7,021 nucleotides of DNA, taken from contig JACZUZ010000101.1 in assembly GCA_022572905.1 (NCBI GenBank), positions 1 through 7,021 on the forward strand. Reading direction: 5' to 3'. Both the position numbers and the translations under genes were made by a program. Source of the stretch: Candidatus Zixiibacteriota bacterium (GTDB lineage: Bacteria; Zixibacteria; MSB-5A5; GN15; JACZUZ01). The stretch's first letter is position 1. Every line of letters begins with the position of its first letter. Positions 5,692 through 7,021 of this stretch are shown here, piece by piece. Under the pieces are notes generated by a model. It searched no databases and was not told the DNA's origin. It worked only from the letters and a program-made list of their open reading frames with translations.

Positions 5692-6708
5692 ATGAAAGCG
5701 ACTATAAAAGCTGATAAGAAGGACCCCAAGGAATCGACTCGAGGGTTTTGGGATTCTCTGAGTCGCCCAATAATTACACTTGCGCCAATGGCGGATGTGA
5801 CCGACGCCGCATTCCGGAGAATTATCGCCAAATATGGCAAGCCTCCCGTCATGTTCACAGAATTTGTTTCCTGTGATGGACTTTGTTCCGAAAAGGGGAG
5901 GCCAAATTTACTGCACGATTTGATCTATCATGAAACCGAGCGGCCAATCGTTGCCCAAATTTTTGGTGACAAACCCGAGAATTTTCGCGAGACTGCGGAG
6001 CTTCTGGCTGAGATGAAATTTGACGGAATTGATATCAACATGGGATGCCCGACCAAGACGGTCGTTCGTCAGGGCTCCGGGGCTGCGTTAATCAAAACGC
6101 CAGAATTGGCCAAGAAAATCATAAGAGCGACAAAAGAAGGGGCCGGCGATTTGCCGGTTTCGGTCAAGACGCGGATTGGTTTTAGCAAAATAGAAATTGA
6201 CGAATGGATGGAAGCGCTTCTGGAAGCGAAGCCCGCGGCAATCACGCTTCACTTGCGAACTCGAAAAGAGATGTCCAAAGTCGAAGCGCATTGGGAAATT
6301 ATCCACAGAGCGGCGGAACTGGCCAAGGGAACCGGAATTCTCGTTCTGGGGAATGGTGACGTGGACACGCTTGAACGCGCCGAGGATTTGGCTCTAGAGA
6401 CAGGAATTGATGGTGTCATGCTTGGTCGAGCTATCTTCGGAAACCCCTGGCTCTTCAACCGCAGTCGCAAAACAGAGGATGTATCTTTTGAGGAAAGATT
6501 AGAAGTGGCGTTGGAGCATGCGAGGGATTATGAAGAGCTATTCTCTGGCAAGAAATCGTTTCTGCTAATGCGCAAACATCTCAAAGCGTATGTCTCGGGC
6601 TTTGAAGGGGCAAAGGATTTCAGGATCAGGCTGGAGGATGTGAACAATTTCAGCGACACGAAATCTCTTGTTAATCAGCTCCGTGAATCGTATATTTCGG
6701 TGAAATGA
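5692..6708 (+). CDS. dus: tRNA-dihydrouridine synthase (Dus family)
   Basis: A 338-residue cytoplasmic flavoenzyme that reduces specific uridines in tRNA to dihydrouridine using FMN and NAD(P)H. The TIM-barrel motifs appear in order: ITLAPMADVTD (28-38, start of the barrel and FMN contact), VMFTEFVSCDGL (53-64), RPIVAQIFG (84-92), DINMGCP (114-120, with C119 the expected catalytic acid), RQGSGAALIK (126-135), VSVKTRIGF (156-164), LHLRTR (186-191), LGNGDV (219-224, phosphate binding) and GVMLGRAIFGNPWLF (241-255). A helical C-terminal domain follows (residues about 265-335), so the length is normal for the family. It looks closest to DusB-like enzymes, but the exact tRNA position is not deducible. 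ATG 5692 is the only start that keeps the short N-terminal extension. Its ribosome site is weak (AGAAG about 10 bases upstream), and a promoter is not obvious (TTGAGT at 5631, TAGTAA at 5655). It follows the relic of a related gene and is followed after 50 bases by a lipoprotein gene. Confidence 0.93.
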   Translation: MKATIKADKKDPKESTRGFWDSLSRPIITLAPMADVTDAAFRRIIAKYGKPPVMFTEFVSCDGLCSEKGRPNLLHDLIYHETERPIVAQIFGDKPENFRETAELLAEMKFDGIDINMGCPTKTVVRQGSGAALIKTPELAKKIIRATKEGAGDLPVSVKTRIGFSKIEIDEWMEALLEAKPAAITLHLRTRKEMSKVEAHWEIIHRAAELAKGTGILVLGNGDVDTLERAEDLALETGIDGVMLGRAIFGNPWLFNRSRKTEDVSFEERLEVALEHARDYEELFSGKKSFLLMRKHLKAYVSGFEGAKDFRIRLEDVNNFSDTKSLVNQLRESYISVK

Positions 6709-6711
6709 ATC

Positions 6712-6739
6712 GCGCAGGTTCCCGGCTCAATGCCTGCGC
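6712..6739 (+). other. Inverted repeat between dus and lipoprotein gene
   Basis: GCGCAGG (6712-6718) and CCTGCGC (6733-6739) are perfect inverse partners around a 14-base loop, three bases after the dus stop. No T-run follows (only AAAAC), so it is more likely a weak attenuating or RNA-stabilising hairpin than a terminator. Confidence 0.4.
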
Positions 6740-6758
6740 AAAACGTACAGGGGTCATC

Positions 6759-7021
6759 ATGAATCAGAATACTCGCTTCGCAACATTTGTCGTGGGAGTT
6801 TGCATCGTAGTCATGGCGCTCAGTTCCTGTGAGAACCACAGTATTGAACCCGGACCGCCGCCAACTCTGGAGGAATTGCTCGCGCAGACTCCCAGAGAAA
6901 ACGGAGAGGCCGAGGAAATGGCGCTGTGGCTGTCAGGTGATTTGGTGGCGCCGGAGGGGTTATATCTAAAATTGCTCGGCAAACTTGAATTGTTGAGAAC
7001 ACAATGGAATGAAGACTATCC
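6759..7021 (+). CDS. Putative lipoprotein, N-terminal part (3' truncated by window)
   Basis: The reading frame is open from ATG 6759 to the right edge (87 complete codons). AGGGG at 6749-6753, five bases upstream, is a good ribosome site. Residues 1-23 form a lipoprotein signal peptide: polar and charged MNQNTR, hydrophobic FATFVVGVCIVVMA, then lipobox LSSC with the lipidated C24. The mature chain begins ENHSIEPGPPPTLEELLAQT, a proline linker followed by acidic, helical sequence (GEAEEMALWLSGDLVAPEGL, then YLKLLGKLELLRTQW). No family is recognised from this fragment. The protein would be anchored in the inner or outer membrane. The 50-base gap after dus, with the same orientation, allows co-transcription, but no functional link to tRNA modification is evident. 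Confidence 0.75.
   Translation, partial: MNQNTRFATFVVGVCIVVMALSSCENHSIEPGPPPTLEELLAQTPRENGEAEEMALWLSGDLVAPEGLYLKLLGKLELLRTQWNEDY

Noticed and set aside
6712..6739. Inverted repeat after dus as an intrinsic terminator
   Set aside because: The stem is only seven bases with a 14-base loop and is not followed by a T-run; it is listed as an inverted repeat only.

Overview
The window reads as chromosomal DNA from an uncultured FCB-group bacterium. The best guess is candidate phylum Zixibacteria or a close relative. The guess rests on three adjacent genes for secreted proteins that each end in a type I dockerin-like module of the 'GDVD..GDVNIGDA..IVKY.F....PP.C' style, a style I associate with that lineage. 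It is an inference from protein style; no rRNA or other phylogenetic marker is present to settle it.

Layout from left to right. Positions 1-206 (+) hold the 3' end of nadE, the glutamine-dependent NAD+ synthetase. Then four genes run on the minus strand. Reading leftwards with transcription, they are an AraC-family regulator (5155-4229), a 514-residue modular protein (4105-2561; Reeler-like domain with one CxxCH, PKD domain, cohesin-like region, dockerin), a 390-residue TolB-like six-bladed beta-propeller with a C-terminal dockerin (2420-1248), and a 264-residue secreted beta-rich protein with a dockerin (1088-294). The first two dockerin genes (1088 and 2420 starts) each have their own well-formed sigma70-type promoter (TTGACA, 17-base spacer, TATCTT or TATGTT). 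The two promoter regions resemble each other, so the genes look like separately transcribed paralogous units and not one operon.

From 5156 to 5691 there is no intact gene. The right half of that gap holds a decayed, truncated relative of the tRNA-dihydrouridine synthase gene that follows it. The relic (about 5456-5659) aligns with residues 24-90 of the intact Dus but carries an in-frame TAG and lacks everything downstream. The intact dus gene is at 5692-6708 (+). Fifty bases after it, a lipoprotein gene starts at 6759 and runs off the right edge.

Functionally the window mixes housekeeping genes (NAD synthesis, tRNA modification) with a block of surface or extracellular proteins. There is no classical scaffoldin and no glycoside hydrolase, so nothing here argues for a cellulosome. 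The dockerin-like modules more likely serve as calcium-stabilised C-terminal modules for secretion, anchoring or assembly. No tRNA, rRNA, CRISPR array, insertion sequence or integrase was found. The most noteworthy signals are the dus relic, the cysteine-bracketed dockerins, and the shared promoter and 3' elements of the dockerin genes.
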